Source of the DNA: Saprospiraceae bacterium
Lineage (GTDB): Bacteria; Bacteroidota; Bacteroidia; Chitinophagales; Saprospiraceae
Assembly (NCBI GenBank): GCA_016710265.1
Contig: JADJJL010000001.1
Coordinates: 868,001 to 932,000 of the forward strand
Direction of reading: 5' to 3'
Length of the DNA stretch: 64,000 nucleotides
The notes below the pieces were generated by a model. It ran no database searches. It was not told the DNA's origin and saw nothing but the letters and a program-made list of their open reading frames with translations. Position numbers and translations under genes: made by a program. The first letter of the stretch is position 1; each line of letters opens with the position of its first letter. This document shows, piece after piece, positions 1 through 8,607 of the stretch.

Positions 1-107
1 TAATTTGTTTGAGGTATAAAAATACAAAATATTAACTAGATCATATGAAGAATTAATAAAATTTAATCTTAGTCTTCAAAAATAATTCTCGAAATCACCA
101 ATTTGCC

Positions 108-115
108 TATTTTTG
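108..115 (+). promoter_or_regulatory. -7 promoter box for the YifB gene
   Basis: TATTTTTG matches the Bacteroidota -7 consensus TAnnTTTG and ends 18 bases before the ATG. No clear TTTG -33 box is visible about 19 bases upstream. The remainder of bases 1-107 is AT-rich with no gene that I can see. Confidence 0.5.
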
Positions 116-133
116 TAGATAACATGAATTGAG

Positions 134-1693
134 ATGATACTCTTTAAAACATATTCAGCAGCTGTATATGGCGTGGATGCTAAAACCATCACTGTAGAGG
201 TGAACGCCGGTGGAATTGTCGTAGCCGGCAAAAGCAATTACTTTTTGGTTGGACTTCCTGACAATGCCGTTAAGGAAGGACATCAAAGGATTGAAGCCGC
301 CATTAAAAACATTGGATTTCAATTTCCAAGGGTAAAATTGGTGATCAATCTTGCTCCGGCAGATTTAAGAAAGGAAGGCTCTGCCTATGATTTGCCCATT
401 GCTCTGGCTATTTTGGCAGCCACTAAACAAATCCAAGGTGATCTTTTAGATCGCTATATGATTTTGGGCGAACTGTCCCTCGACGGAGGACTACGACCCA
501 TTAAAGGCGCTTTGCCCATTGCCATTCAAGCCAGAAAAGAAGAATACAAGGGAATTATCATTCCAGAACAAAATGCTAGAGAAGCGGCCATCGTCAATCA
601 ATTGGAAGTAATTGGAATCAATAACTTATCTGAAGCGGTAGAATTTATCAATGGCACAAAAAAAATAAGCCCAACCAGTTTTGATACCCGAGAAGAGTTT
701 GCCTATCATCAAAACCAGTTTAGTAAAGATTTTTCTGATGTCAAAGGTCAACAGAATATCAAAAGATCATTGGAGATCGCTGCAGCTGGAGGCCACAACG
801 TCATCCTGATTGGTCCACCCGGAGCTGGCAAAACCATGTTGGCTCAGAGGATGCCATCCATCTTGCCTCCCTTAAGTTTGTATGAAGCTTTAGAGACTAC
901 AAAAATTCATTCTGTTGCTGGAGTTCTACCTGGAAGATCAGGATTAGTGTCGGTTCGTCCTTTTCGCGCCCCACACCATACCATTAGCGATGTGGCATTG
1001 GTGGGAGGTGGAAGTCACCCTTCCCCAGGAGAAATTTCGTTGGCCCACAATGGTGTTCTTTTTTTGGATGAGCTTCCGGAATTTAAGCGAACTGTTTTGG
1101 AGGTTTTACGTCAACCCATGGAAGAAAGGAAAGTGACGATCAGCAGAGCCAAAGTCAGTCTAGATTACCCTGCCAGTTTTATGCTCATCGCTTCTATGAA
1201 TCCCTGTCCATGTGGATTTTACAATCACCCTGAAAAGGAATGTGTTTGCGGGCCCGGAGTCGTCAAAAAATACTTATCCCGCATCAGCGGCCCTTTGCTG
1301 GATCGAATTGATATTCATGTGGAGGTAACTCCGGTCTCGAGTACCGAATTAATGGAAACTCCCAAAAGTTCTGAAGACTCATCCATGATTAGAGAAAGGG
1401 TTATCAAAGCCAGAGAAAAACAAGAAATCAGATTTAAAAAATGGGAGGGTTTACATTCCAATTCCATGATGAGCGCCAAGATGGTGGATGAAATTTGTCA
1501 GATCAATCCAGCCGGAATAAATCTATTAAAAACCGCGATGCAAAAACTTCAACTTTCTGCAAGAGCCTATGATCGTATTCTAAAAGTTTCCCGAACCATC
1601 GCAGATCTTGACAGCAGCGAAGATATTAAAATAGAGCATCTGGCAGAGGCCATCCATTTTAGGAGCTTGGATCGCGAGGGTTGGGCTGGGTAA
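134..1693 (+). CDS. YifB/ComM family Mg-chelatase-like AAA+ ATPase
   Basis: A 519-residue protein, full length for the family (about 500-515). The N-terminal half (about 1-180) is the Lon-protease-like fold seen in ComM/YifB, opening with the typical SAAVYGVDA. The AAA+ core follows, with Walker A GPPGAGKT at 227-234, Walker B VLFLDE at 308-313 and the conserved FRAPHH segment near 277. A cysteine cluster (CPCG...CVCG) sits near 357-375, as usual in Mg-chelatase ChlI-like proteins. ComM of Gram-negative bacteria is a hexameric helicase that promotes branch migration during natural transformation; the same role here is inferred from family membership. comF follows convergently and dprA lies elsewhere in the window, both also linked to DNA uptake or processing. 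It appears to be monocistronic. Confidence 0.9.
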   Translation: MILFKTYSAAVYGVDAKTITVEVNAGGIVVAGKSNYFLVGLPDNAVKEGHQRIEAAIKNIGFQFPRVKLVINLAPADLRKEGSAYDLPIALAILAATKQIQGDLLDRYMILGELSLDGGLRPIKGALPIAIQARKEEYKGIIIPEQNAREAAIVNQLEVIGINNLSEAVEFINGTKKISPTSFDTREEFAYHQNQFSKDFSDVKGQQNIKRSLEIAAAGGHNVILIGPPGAGKTMLAQRMPSILPPLSLYEALETTKIHSVAGVLPGRSGLVSVRPFRAPHHTISDVALVGGGSHPSPGEISLAHNGVLFLDELPEFKRTVLEVLRQPMEERKVTISRAKVSLDYPASFMLIASMNPCPCGFYNHPEKECVCGPGVVKKYLSRISGPLLDRIDIHVEVTPVSSTELMETPKSSEDSSMIRERVIKAREKQEIRFKKWEGLHSNSMMSAKMVDEICQINPAGINLLKTAMQKLQLSARAYDRILKVSRTIADLDSSEDIKIEHLAEAIHFRSLDREGWAG

Positions 1694-1738
1694 ATATATA
1701 TGAGAATTTTATAAACTACATTTCCGAATAAATCAATT

Positions 1739-2458
1739 TCAATACCCCATGGCTATGGTAGCCATGCGGATAGATGCAGGCTCTGCTCTTTGAATTTCGA
1801 GGGCACAAGATTCTAAAGTGGCACCGGTGGTCAGGACATCGTCTACCAGTAGGATATGCCTTTTGTTAAAAACTTGTGGATTTACCAATTGGAAAACACC
1901 TTGAATATTTTGTATTCTTTGTTGACGATCTTTAGAGGTTTGGCTGTGGGTGTGACTGGTTCTAATCATATTCTGGGCTTGAAGGTCGATGCCCATGCTT
2001 TCGCTGAGGCCTTTTGCAAAAAACTCACTTTGGTTGTAACCCCGCTCTTTCAATCTCAATGGGTGTAAAGGAACAGGGACTATTAATTCACAATCATGAA
2101 AATGAATGGAATCCTTTAATTTGAGTCCATAATTAATACCCAATTGAAAGGCCAAATCTTTGCGGTCCCTGTATTTAATCAGTTCAATCATAGAAGCTGT
2201 AATTCCACCACTAACATAGTAATAAAGTGCAGCTCCAGCAGCTATATTCACCCTCCCATCAAAGTGTCTGGTAAATTCATTCTTGTCATAATGATGTAAA
2301 TCGGTTGGAGTGGTCATCAACCTGCATTTTAAGCAGAACAGATCTTGGTCTGAGTCGGTCTTAAGTCCGCAAGAAGGGCACAAATTGGGATACATAAAAT
2401 CCAAAATGGCCTCAAGTTGATATTTTAAAAAATGCTGAAAGGGTTTTACAAATTTCAT
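1739..2458 (-). CDS. comF: ComF family phosphoribosyltransferase-like protein
   Basis: About 239 residues from the ATG at 2458. The open frame extends 15 codons further upstream, but that stretch is the degP terminator hairpin, so the shorter start (MKFVKPF) is preferred. The N-terminus has a zinc-finger-like pair CPSC and CLKC, and the C-terminal half is a type I phosphoribosyltransferase fold with the PRPP-binding motif ILLVDDVLTTGAT. ComF proteins are needed for DNA uptake or processing in naturally competent bacteria; their biochemical activity is not settled. It lies downstream of degP on the same strand but is probably separately transcribed because of the intervening terminator. Length and motif order are normal for the family. 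Confidence 0.88.
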   Translation of the reverse strand: MKFVKPFQHFLKYQLEAILDFMYPNLCPSCGLKTDSDQDLFCLKCRLMTTPTDLHHYDKNEFTRHFDGRVNIAAGAALYYYVSGGITASMIELIKYRDRKDLAFQLGINYGLKLKDSIHFHDCELIVPVPLHPLRLKERGYNQSEFFAKGLSESMGIDLQAQNMIRTSHTHSQTSKDRQQRIQNIQGVFQLVNPQVFNKRHILLVDDVLTTGATLESCALEIQRAEPASIRMATIAMGY

Positions 2459-2468
2459 AGGGCCTGAT

Positions 2469-2498
2469 AAAAAAAATCCTCCCCAAGTGGGGAGGATC
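2469..2498 (-). terminator. Rho-independent terminator of degP
   Basis: A perfect 9-bp stem (ATCCTCCCC / GGGGAGGAT, 2476-2484 and 2489-2497) with a 4-base loop is followed on the minus strand by a run of eight T. It lies 50-80 bases beyond the degP stop and overlaps the artificial N-terminal extension of the comF reading frame. Confidence 0.92.
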
Positions 2499-2547
2499 TT
2501 CAAACAAAACGAAAAACCAACTTTATAGAAAGCTACAAAAACCTTGT

Positions 2548-3759
2548 TTATAGACCTTTCCGCATTTTAACGGAAAAATCTTTTTGACTTCCGTCACGAA
2601 GAATCTTTACTTGAATCGTTTCTCCCACCTTGGTCAGGCCTATCTCTTTGATGAGATCGTCATAATTTTTAACCGATTTACCGTTAATGCCGACGATGAC
2701 ATCTTTGGGGCGTAAACCTGCATATTTAGCGGAGCTGTTATCCTCAAGTTCTTCTATCACAACACCCTCTTTTGAAGAAAGGTTTAATTCTTTTAAATAA
2801 TTTTCATCAATTTCTGCAACAACAACGCCCAGGCGTCCTCGTTCAAAGCTCCCATTGGCAATCAGTTCTTTTACAATCTTGTTCATTAGGTTTACCGGAA
2901 TGGCAAAAGAATAGCCGTTAAAATATCCGGTTTTAGTAGCGATGGCAGAGTTAATTCCAACTAGCCTTCCCATCCCATCTACTAAAGCACCACCGCTGTT
3001 TCCAGGGTTTATGGCTGCATCGGTTTGGATAAACTCTTCAATACCTTTTTGTGCACTGTTATAGCTGTTACCAAATCTATTATAAGGATCTCTGTTTTCA
3101 TCAATAATATTTAGATCTCTACCTTTTGCAGAAACAATACCGGCAGTTACCGTAGATGTTAAATAACCAAATGGATTACCCACAGCCAACACCCATTCTC
3201 CCACTTTAATAAGGTCTGAATTGGCCATTGGTAAGACCGGCAAACCAGTTTCTTCAATCTTAAGAACTGCAAGATCAGTCCTCGGATCATTTCCTATCTT
3301 TTCTGCTTTAAACTTTTTCCCGCTTTTTAAAATAACCTCTATTTCATCTGCAAATTCCACCACATGATTGTTGGTTACTATATAACCATCTGTAGAAATT
3401 ATAACCCCACTTCCGCTTCCTTTTTGAGGTTGGAATCCAAAAAATTCTCTAAACATCGGATGATTAAAAAAGGGATCACTTCCATAATACTGCTGCTCCT
3501 TTTCTTTCATTTTTTTCTGACTTTCCTGCGCATTTATTTGAACAACAACTTCCAAAGCTTTACTCGCTGACAAAGTAAAATCAGGACCGGTATTAAAAAC
3601 AGGTAGTTTATTTACATTTGATTCGTCATTTGCAAATGTCGCATAATTTGTATCAACTGCTTGTGTTGTAAAAAAATGTGGATTAAAATAATAAAAAAGA
3701 CCAACTACCAAAAGCCCGCCAAAAGTACCAGCCATTAAATTTGATAATAGATTTTTCAT
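2548..3759 (-). CDS. DegP/HtrA family periplasmic serine protease
   Basis: A 403-residue trypsin-fold protease anchored or exported by an N-terminal hydrophobic segment (about 9-24). The catalytic triad is visible as H132 (TNNHVV), D162 (RTDLAV) and S255 (GNSGGA). One PDZ domain occupies about 305-400. Classical DegP has two PDZ domains and about 470 residues, so this is the shorter DegS/DegQ-like form common in Bacteroidota. HtrA proteins degrade or refold misfolded envelope proteins. A long glycine- and methionine-containing LA-like loop (about 75-112) precedes the protease core. A strong hairpin terminator follows the gene. The start is the first ATG, giving a normal signal-anchor. Confidence 0.92.
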   Translation of the reverse strand: MKNLLSNLMAGTFGGLLVVGLFYYFNPHFFTTQAVDTNYATFANDESNVNKLPVFNTGPDFTLSASKALEVVVQINAQESQKKMKEKEQQYYGSDPFFNHPMFREFFGFQPQKGSGSGVIISTDGYIVTNNHVVEFADEIEVILKSGKKFKAEKIGNDPRTDLAVLKIEETGLPVLPMANSDLIKVGEWVLAVGNPFGYLTSTVTAGIVSAKGRDLNIIDENRDPYNRFGNSYNSAQKGIEEFIQTDAAINPGNSGGALVDGMGRLVGINSAIATKTGYFNGYSFAIPVNLMNKIVKELIANGSFERGRLGVVVAEIDENYLKELNLSSKEGVVIEELEDNSSAKYAGLRPKDVIVGINGKSVKNYDDLIKEIGLTKVGETIQVKILRDGSQKDFSVKMRKGL

Positions 3760-3787
3760 TTTAGTGTTTTATTTTCTTGATTAAAGA

Positions 3788-3795
3788 CAAAAATA
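3788..3795 (-). promoter_or_regulatory. -7 promoter box of degP
   Basis: On the minus strand the octamer reads TATTTTTG, matching TAnnTTTG, 29 bases upstream of the ATG. The -33 region is not clear. Confidence 0.5.
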
Positions 3796-3883
3796 ACGTT
3801 GCGACATTTTACGGAGTTGTTTCACAAAATCACTTTAACATAGTATTAACCCGAATAAAAATACCGTGCACTAAAGCCAATAA

Positions 3884-6800
3884 TTATCTTATCAAGCTGA
3901 TGTCTCCCTGTAGTTCAACGGACACACCGTCTAGCCTTTTTGCCTTAAGATAAAATACAAATACCCCTGGACTGAGAAGGGTACTATTGAATCGACCATC
4001 CCAGCCGGATTGGTCATCATTGACTGGAAAATTAGAGTTTTCAAATACCAATTCTCCCCATCTGGAATAAATTCTAAAAATATCAATCGTGGTGAAAGCC
4101 TGTGAACCCCAAACTGTTATTCGATCATTGATTTGATCTCCATTGGGACTGAAAACATTCGGCACAAAAATATCTCCCACTAAGTTGACTTTAAATTTTA
4201 CTTCCAATATTATTTCACAACCATTTTCATCCAACAAACGCAATTTATAATTGGTATCTTGAATCGGATTAGCCTCAGGATTTAAGCAGTTGGTACAACT
4301 GAGCCCCTCTGCTGGACTCCATTCAATCAAACTTGGGGTAAAATTGATATCGGGTTTAAGTGTGATCTTTTCACCAAGAGATATAATTATTTCCGGGTTA
4401 AGTGAGGTCAATGGAATAAATGGATTCGGCAGATCCAATGTAAAAGACTTTATACAATCCAAAGAATCCCTTACAAAAACCAGATATCTTCCGGGGGCTA
4501 AATTTTCAAATTTATTGATTTGAATCCAATTGTTTTGATCGTGTAAAGAATACTCAAAAGGTGGAACTCCTGACAAGGGGTTTAATAGGATCATTCCATC
4601 GTGTATGCCATAACATAGAGATGGAACAATGATTGAAGCTGCATCAACGGTGTCCTTTCGTAAAAATGAGAGAATGATACTGTCGCAGCCAAATTGGTTT
4701 ACAACAGTGTCTACATAACTTCCAGGTAGATCATAAGTATTGGTCCCAACCGTAATGCTTTGTTCTTCACAAATCAGGTAATTCTGGTTTTCAATTGAAG
4801 TTGGAAATATTTGTAAGTTTGTAGTTATGACACTATCACAACCTAACGCGGTAGTGAGCGTGTCCAGATAGTTACCTGAAACTAGGTATCTTTTTGCCCC
4901 TACTTCAAGATATTGCCCATTGCATAATTCTACATTTTGATGCATTGCTGCAGGAGGATTAAATTTTAAACTTGTACTTACAATGCTATCGCATCCTTGA
5001 AAACCGTTTAGTGTGTCTAAATACGTTCCTTCTAAATTATAAATGTTCCCATTAAATGTAAATGACTGTCCACTGCACAATACAATATTTTGCTGGCTAT
5101 TAATTTCTGCTTGGACATCCAAAATACTGACCACGAGACTATCACAACAATTGATGTTTTTGAAAAAATCAAAATAAGTACCTGAATTAAAATATACATT
5201 CCCATTGAAATAAAAACTATCTCGAGCACAAATGGATATTTGTTGGGTTACAGTATCTTGAAATCGTTGGTCTAAAATATTAAAACTCAAAGTATCAGAA
5301 GCGCAACCAAATTCATCTCTTGCAATAAGCTGATGAAGGCCTGGTGATAAATTGTAAAAACCACTTTCACTAACCCATCTTTGTCCATCCAAACTATAAT
5401 AATAAAAAGGGAAAGTGCCGGAAGCAGTAATGTGAATATAATTAGAGGGATCACAGCAATTCATGGTCAATTTAGAAGAATCAATGTTTAATCCAAGTTT
5501 CCTTTTAAATTCTGAAATTTCAACATCTCTGAATACTTCGCATCCTAGCTCATCTTTGGTGTAAATTCTATAAATGCCAGCTTGTAAATTATTAAAAATT
5601 CCATCCACATTCCAATTTAACTGATCCAAACTGTATTGGTAATTTGGTTTACCACCAATCCCACTCATTACAATTATACCTAAATCCTTACAAGTAACAG
5701 ATTGGGTAAAAATCAAACTATCCTTCAATGGAATTCTGACATCCCTTAGATCAATAATTCGGGGGGTAATGCAATTACCCAATTTGGCATAAATGGTTAC
5801 ACTTTGTCTGGCTCCAATTTCAAATTTAGATTGATAGCTAAACTGGATTCCATCCAAAGAATACTCAGCACCCGGAAAATCCTGTGGATTAAGCACCTCC
5901 AATAAAATTACATCCAATGCTGCACAAGAGTCCAATAAACTGGCTTTCACCTTAAGATCGGCCTGTTTGACTTCTATGGTTACAGTATCCTGATAAACCA
6001 AACCACATTGGTCATTCATTTTAAGAATATAAGTGGTAGTTTGATCGGGTGTGAAAATTGGATTTCGAATGGTTGGATTAGAAATACCGGTTACTGGAGT
6101 CCAATCATATTTACTAAATACAGAGGGTGCTGAAAGTTGGATGGATTCTCCCTGACAAATAATTTGATCCGGGATATTATTAATTCCTGTGATGTAATTT
6201 AAGCACACCTGATGCACATTGACTGCTCCACCAGTAGCAGAAGTAAAACCAAAAAATACATTGGGATCATTTAAAAAAATATCTTTCACCAGATCTACCC
6301 TCAAGCTCAATCTTCTATTGCAATCGACAAATACTTCAACAATTTTATTGGTCGCATCCCATCGGATGAGACCCTTGTGGAACATGCAATCTTCTGCATT
6401 TGCCAAAGTAGGAAAAATCCCTACAGGGCCTGCCAGGTTATCAGCTGTATTGTGTCCGACTGTTCCATTTCGCATGATGGCGAGGTGATCGTAAAATGGA
6501 TCGTTATTCTCATTGTTGTCCCAGGTATCAAATTCAATTGCAAGACTTGGTTGGATTCCTTGGTATCCTATTCCTCCTCCAAAAACACCAATGGAAGTTG
6601 AAATAGGTTGCAACACAAATGCCAAACCATCTGCACCATTCCTGTCAATACAGCCTAAATTAAAATCAAAAAAAACATCAAAGCTGTTGTTAAAATCTAC
6701 TTTATCTTCATACCACATGGAACCTGCTTGATTGTTAAGTGCCTGTGTCAATCTGTAACAATCACCTCCTGTATTAATTGCATCATTGTTGAGTATAAAA

Positions 6801-8368
6801 TTTTTATTGGTGGTAGATTTACAACTGTCCGGAACAAAAACACTGATGGTATCGCTACAACCATTTTGATCCGTCACTGTGACCGTATATTTTCCAGCTG
6901 TCAGCAATTGGAAATATGGATCATTTTGGGCAAAACTTCTATTGGAAATATTATAAATATATGGTTCTGTTCCAAATTCGGATCTCAATGTAATGGTTCC
7001 ATCGCTTCTACAATTGGTTGCAGTTATATTTAAAACCTGAACGTCCGGTTTTGGAAAATTACTAAAATTAAGAATCATCTCATTGTTTTGCAAATAAAGA
7101 TCATCCGTAGGGTTGGGGAGCGCTACACGCACTTTTATTTGGTGTATTCCAAAAGGCAAATAGAGACAACTAAGAAAAATAGTATCACTTTGTCCAGCCA
7201 ATAATAATCCTGTCCAACTTATATTTTGTTCCGGCTGTCCATTGACAGAATAGAAAAAATTTAATTGGTTAATACTTCTGATTCCTAAATTTTTGAACAC
7301 AATTTTTGGACATAGGGTATCCTTACAAAAATCTCCTTCAATTTCTAAATTTTGAATAGCAGCGTCAAATTCCCCAACAATTAAACAACCATCGGAACTA
7401 ATCAGACCACTTCTCGAAATTTCCAACGCAGCAATCATTCTGTTTTTCTGACCATTGGTAAAATGTGCGGGTCTACAGTTTGAGTAATCCATAAAATTGT
7501 CATTGTCATCCACTAAATCCGGCAGATCTGTAGCGCATGAATTGGTATTGCAAGCTGAAAAGGAAGCAGAATTGTCTGGAGGTGTATCGCAAACTAAATC
7601 TCCATCTAACATGCAGTCATTATTTTGACAGCCTCCATTAAAAGTATGGTGAAGTCCTAAATAATGACCTAGCTCATGGGCTGTCACTACCGTGCCACCA
7701 ATGGTATTCCAATATCTGGCTTCTTGTACGATCCCATCCACGGAACATGGAGCCCCTGGAAAATATGCATATCCAGCTAAACCACATCCAAACGTACCAT
7801 TAAAAAGATCGGTCACCAACCATATGTTTATATACTTTTTGCAATCCCATGATACAATTTGCTTGATTTGTCCATCCGAATTAGAATTGGTTCCGGGTTG
7901 GCACATTGGGTCATTGGTCAGTGCACTTTCATGTCTTGTAATTCCGTTGGTCGGTCGTCCCTGAGGATCTCTTTTCGCAAGACAAAACTGAATTCCAGCG
8001 TCAACACCTTTGGCAGAAATAAAGGGTCCAGAATTTGAAAATGCCTGATTCAAAAATTCAAGTCCGATCTCCACTTGTTGGTCTGTAATATTATTCCCAC
8101 TACCAATCAAAGTTCCTGGTGGACTTACAATATGGATCACTACTGGTAAAACATACATTGCTGAAAATGCCTTTGATTCTTGCAATGCCAATTGTGATCT
8201 TTGATAAATTTGTTGATTCAAATTCAGTACGCTTTGCCGATAAATTGGATCCTTTAAAAGAAGATTTTGATGCAAATAATCAAAGCCACAGTTCCCTTGA
8301 GCATATAATTTTTCAAGGTGAATACAATCTAATCCCACAAATATCAATGTAATAATTAATATCTTCAT
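3884..8368 (-). CDS. Secreted M43 (pappalysin-like) metalloprotease, modular, gliding-motility C-terminus
   Basis: A very large exported protein; the open frame starts at 8380 (1498 residues). A TAnnTTTG box at 8385-8392 would put transcription start next to that ATG, so the next ATG (8368, MKILIITLIF) is preferred. Residue numbers below use the longer frame. Domains in order: signal peptide (to about 28); M43 zinc protease with HELGHYLGLHH at 235-245; an L-type-lectin-like beta-sandwich about 523-735; an Ig/PKD-like domain; SprB-like segments that start each with a cysteine and end in GxYxxxxxDxxGC; four Cys-rich repeats of about 44-50 residues at about 1048-1235; and a gliding-motility-associated CHU_C tail (last 95 residues, PNVFSPNGDQINDR). 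The tail implies T9SS export to the surface. Substrate is unknown. It is monocistronic. Confidence 0.88.
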   Translation of the reverse strand: MKILIITLIFVGLDCIHLEKLYAQGNCGFDYLHQNLLLKDPIYRQSVLNLNQQIYQRSQLALQESKAFSAMYVLPVVIHIVSPPGTLIGSGNNITDQQVEIGLEFLNQAFSNSGPFISAKGVDAGIQFCLAKRDPQGRPTNGITRHESALTNDPMCQPGTNSNSDGQIKQIVSWDCKKYINIWLVTDLFNGTFGCGLAGYAYFPGAPCSVDGIVQEARYWNTIGGTVVTAHELGHYLGLHHTFNGGCQNNDCMLDGDLVCDTPPDNSASFSACNTNSCATDLPDLVDDNDNFMDYSNCRPAHFTNGQKNRMIAALEISRSGLISSDGCLIVGEFDAAIQNLEIEGDFCKDTLCPKIVFKNLGIRSINQLNFFYSVNGQPEQNISWTGLLLAGQSDTIFLSCLYLPFGIHQIKVRVALPNPTDDLYLQNNEMILNFSNFPKPDVQVLNITATNCRSDGTITLRSEFGTEPYIYNISNRSFAQNDPYFQLLTAGKYTVTVTDQNGCSDTISVFVPDSCKSTTNKNFILNNDAINTGGDCYRLTQALNNQAGSMWYEDKVDFNNSFDVFFDFNLGCIDRNGADGLAFVLQPISTSIGVFGGGIGYQGIQPSLAIEFDTWDNNENNDPFYDHLAIMRNGTVGHNTADNLAGPVGIFPTLANAEDCMFHKGLIRWDATNKIVEVFVDCNRRLSLRVDLVKDIFLNDPNVFFGFTSATGGAVNVHQVCLNYITGINNIPDQIICQGESIQLSAPSVFSKYDWTPVTGISNPTIRNPIFTPDQTTTYILKMNDQCGLVYQDTVTIEVKQADLKVKASLLDSCAALDVILLEVLNPQDFPGAEYSLDGIQFSYQSKFEIGARQSVTIYAKLGNCITPRIIDLRDVRIPLKDSLIFTQSVTCKDLGIIVMSGIGGKPNYQYSLDQLNWNVDGIFNNLQAGIYRIYTKDELGCEVFRDVEISEFKRKLGLNIDSSKLTMNCCDPSNYIHITASGTFPFYYYSLDGQRWVSESGFYNLSPGLHQLIARDEFGCASDTLSFNILDQRFQDTVTQQISICARDSFYFNGNVYFNSGTYFDFFKNINCCDSLVVSILDVQAEINSQQNIVLCSGQSFTFNGNIYNLEGTYLDTLNGFQGCDSIVSTSLKFNPPAAMHQNVELCNGQYLEVGAKRYLVSGNYLDTLTTALGCDSVITTNLQIFPTSIENQNYLICEEQSITVGTNTYDLPGSYVDTVVNQFGCDSIILSFLRKDTVDAASIIVPSLCYGIHDGMILLNPLSGVPPFEYSLHDQNNWIQINKFENLAPGRYLVFVRDSLDCIKSFTLDLPNPFIPLTSLNPEIIISLGEKITLKPDINFTPSLIEWSPAEGLSCTNCLNPEANPIQDTNYKLRLLDENGCEIILEVKFKVNLVGDIFVPNVFSPNGDQINDRITVWGSQAFTTIDIFRIYSRWGELVFENSNFPVNDDQSGWDGRFNSTLLSPGVFVFYLKAKRLDGVSVELQGDISLIR
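4660..5240 (-). repeat. Four tandem GCDS repeats within the M43 protein
   Basis: Four consecutive units share the pattern C.gq......v....Y...G.Y.Dt.....GCDSi. The unit starts read CARDS, LCSGQ, LCNGQ and ICEEQ; the first unit has CCDS in place of GCDS. They are diverged at the DNA level, so this is an old protein-level repeat. Confidence 0.8.
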
Positions 8369-8384
8369 CCTATCTATCATAAAA

Positions 8385-8392
8385 CAAAATTA
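8385..8392 (-). promoter_or_regulatory. -7 promoter box of the M43 protease gene
   Basis: The minus strand reads TAATTTTG, a full TAnnTTTG match. Transcription would begin only a few bases before or at the first ATG, which argues for the second ATG as start codon. Confidence 0.55.
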
Positions 8393-8554
8393 CGAAAAAT
8401 TGATGATTTATAAGGAAATATTATCATATAAGCTAAGAGTTTGAAAGTGGTGCATTAATCAAATCTTTTTAAACCAAAACAACATTAATATCAAAATTAT
8501 TCTATTCTAATATTTTTAAACAATTTCGATTTAAATAGTTGATCAAATAATAAT

Positions 8555-8562
8555 TATATTTG
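8555..8562 (+). promoter_or_regulatory. -7 promoter box of the kinase-cyclase gene
   Basis: TATATTTG matches TAnnTTTG, giving a 5' leader of about 40 bases before the ATG at 8608. With the divergent box at 8385-8392 the 8381-8607 intergenic region is accounted for. Confidence 0.6.
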
Positions 8563-8607
8563 CATGAAATAGGTTTGTTCCCATGCACAAATTAGTATAA
8601 TTACAAT

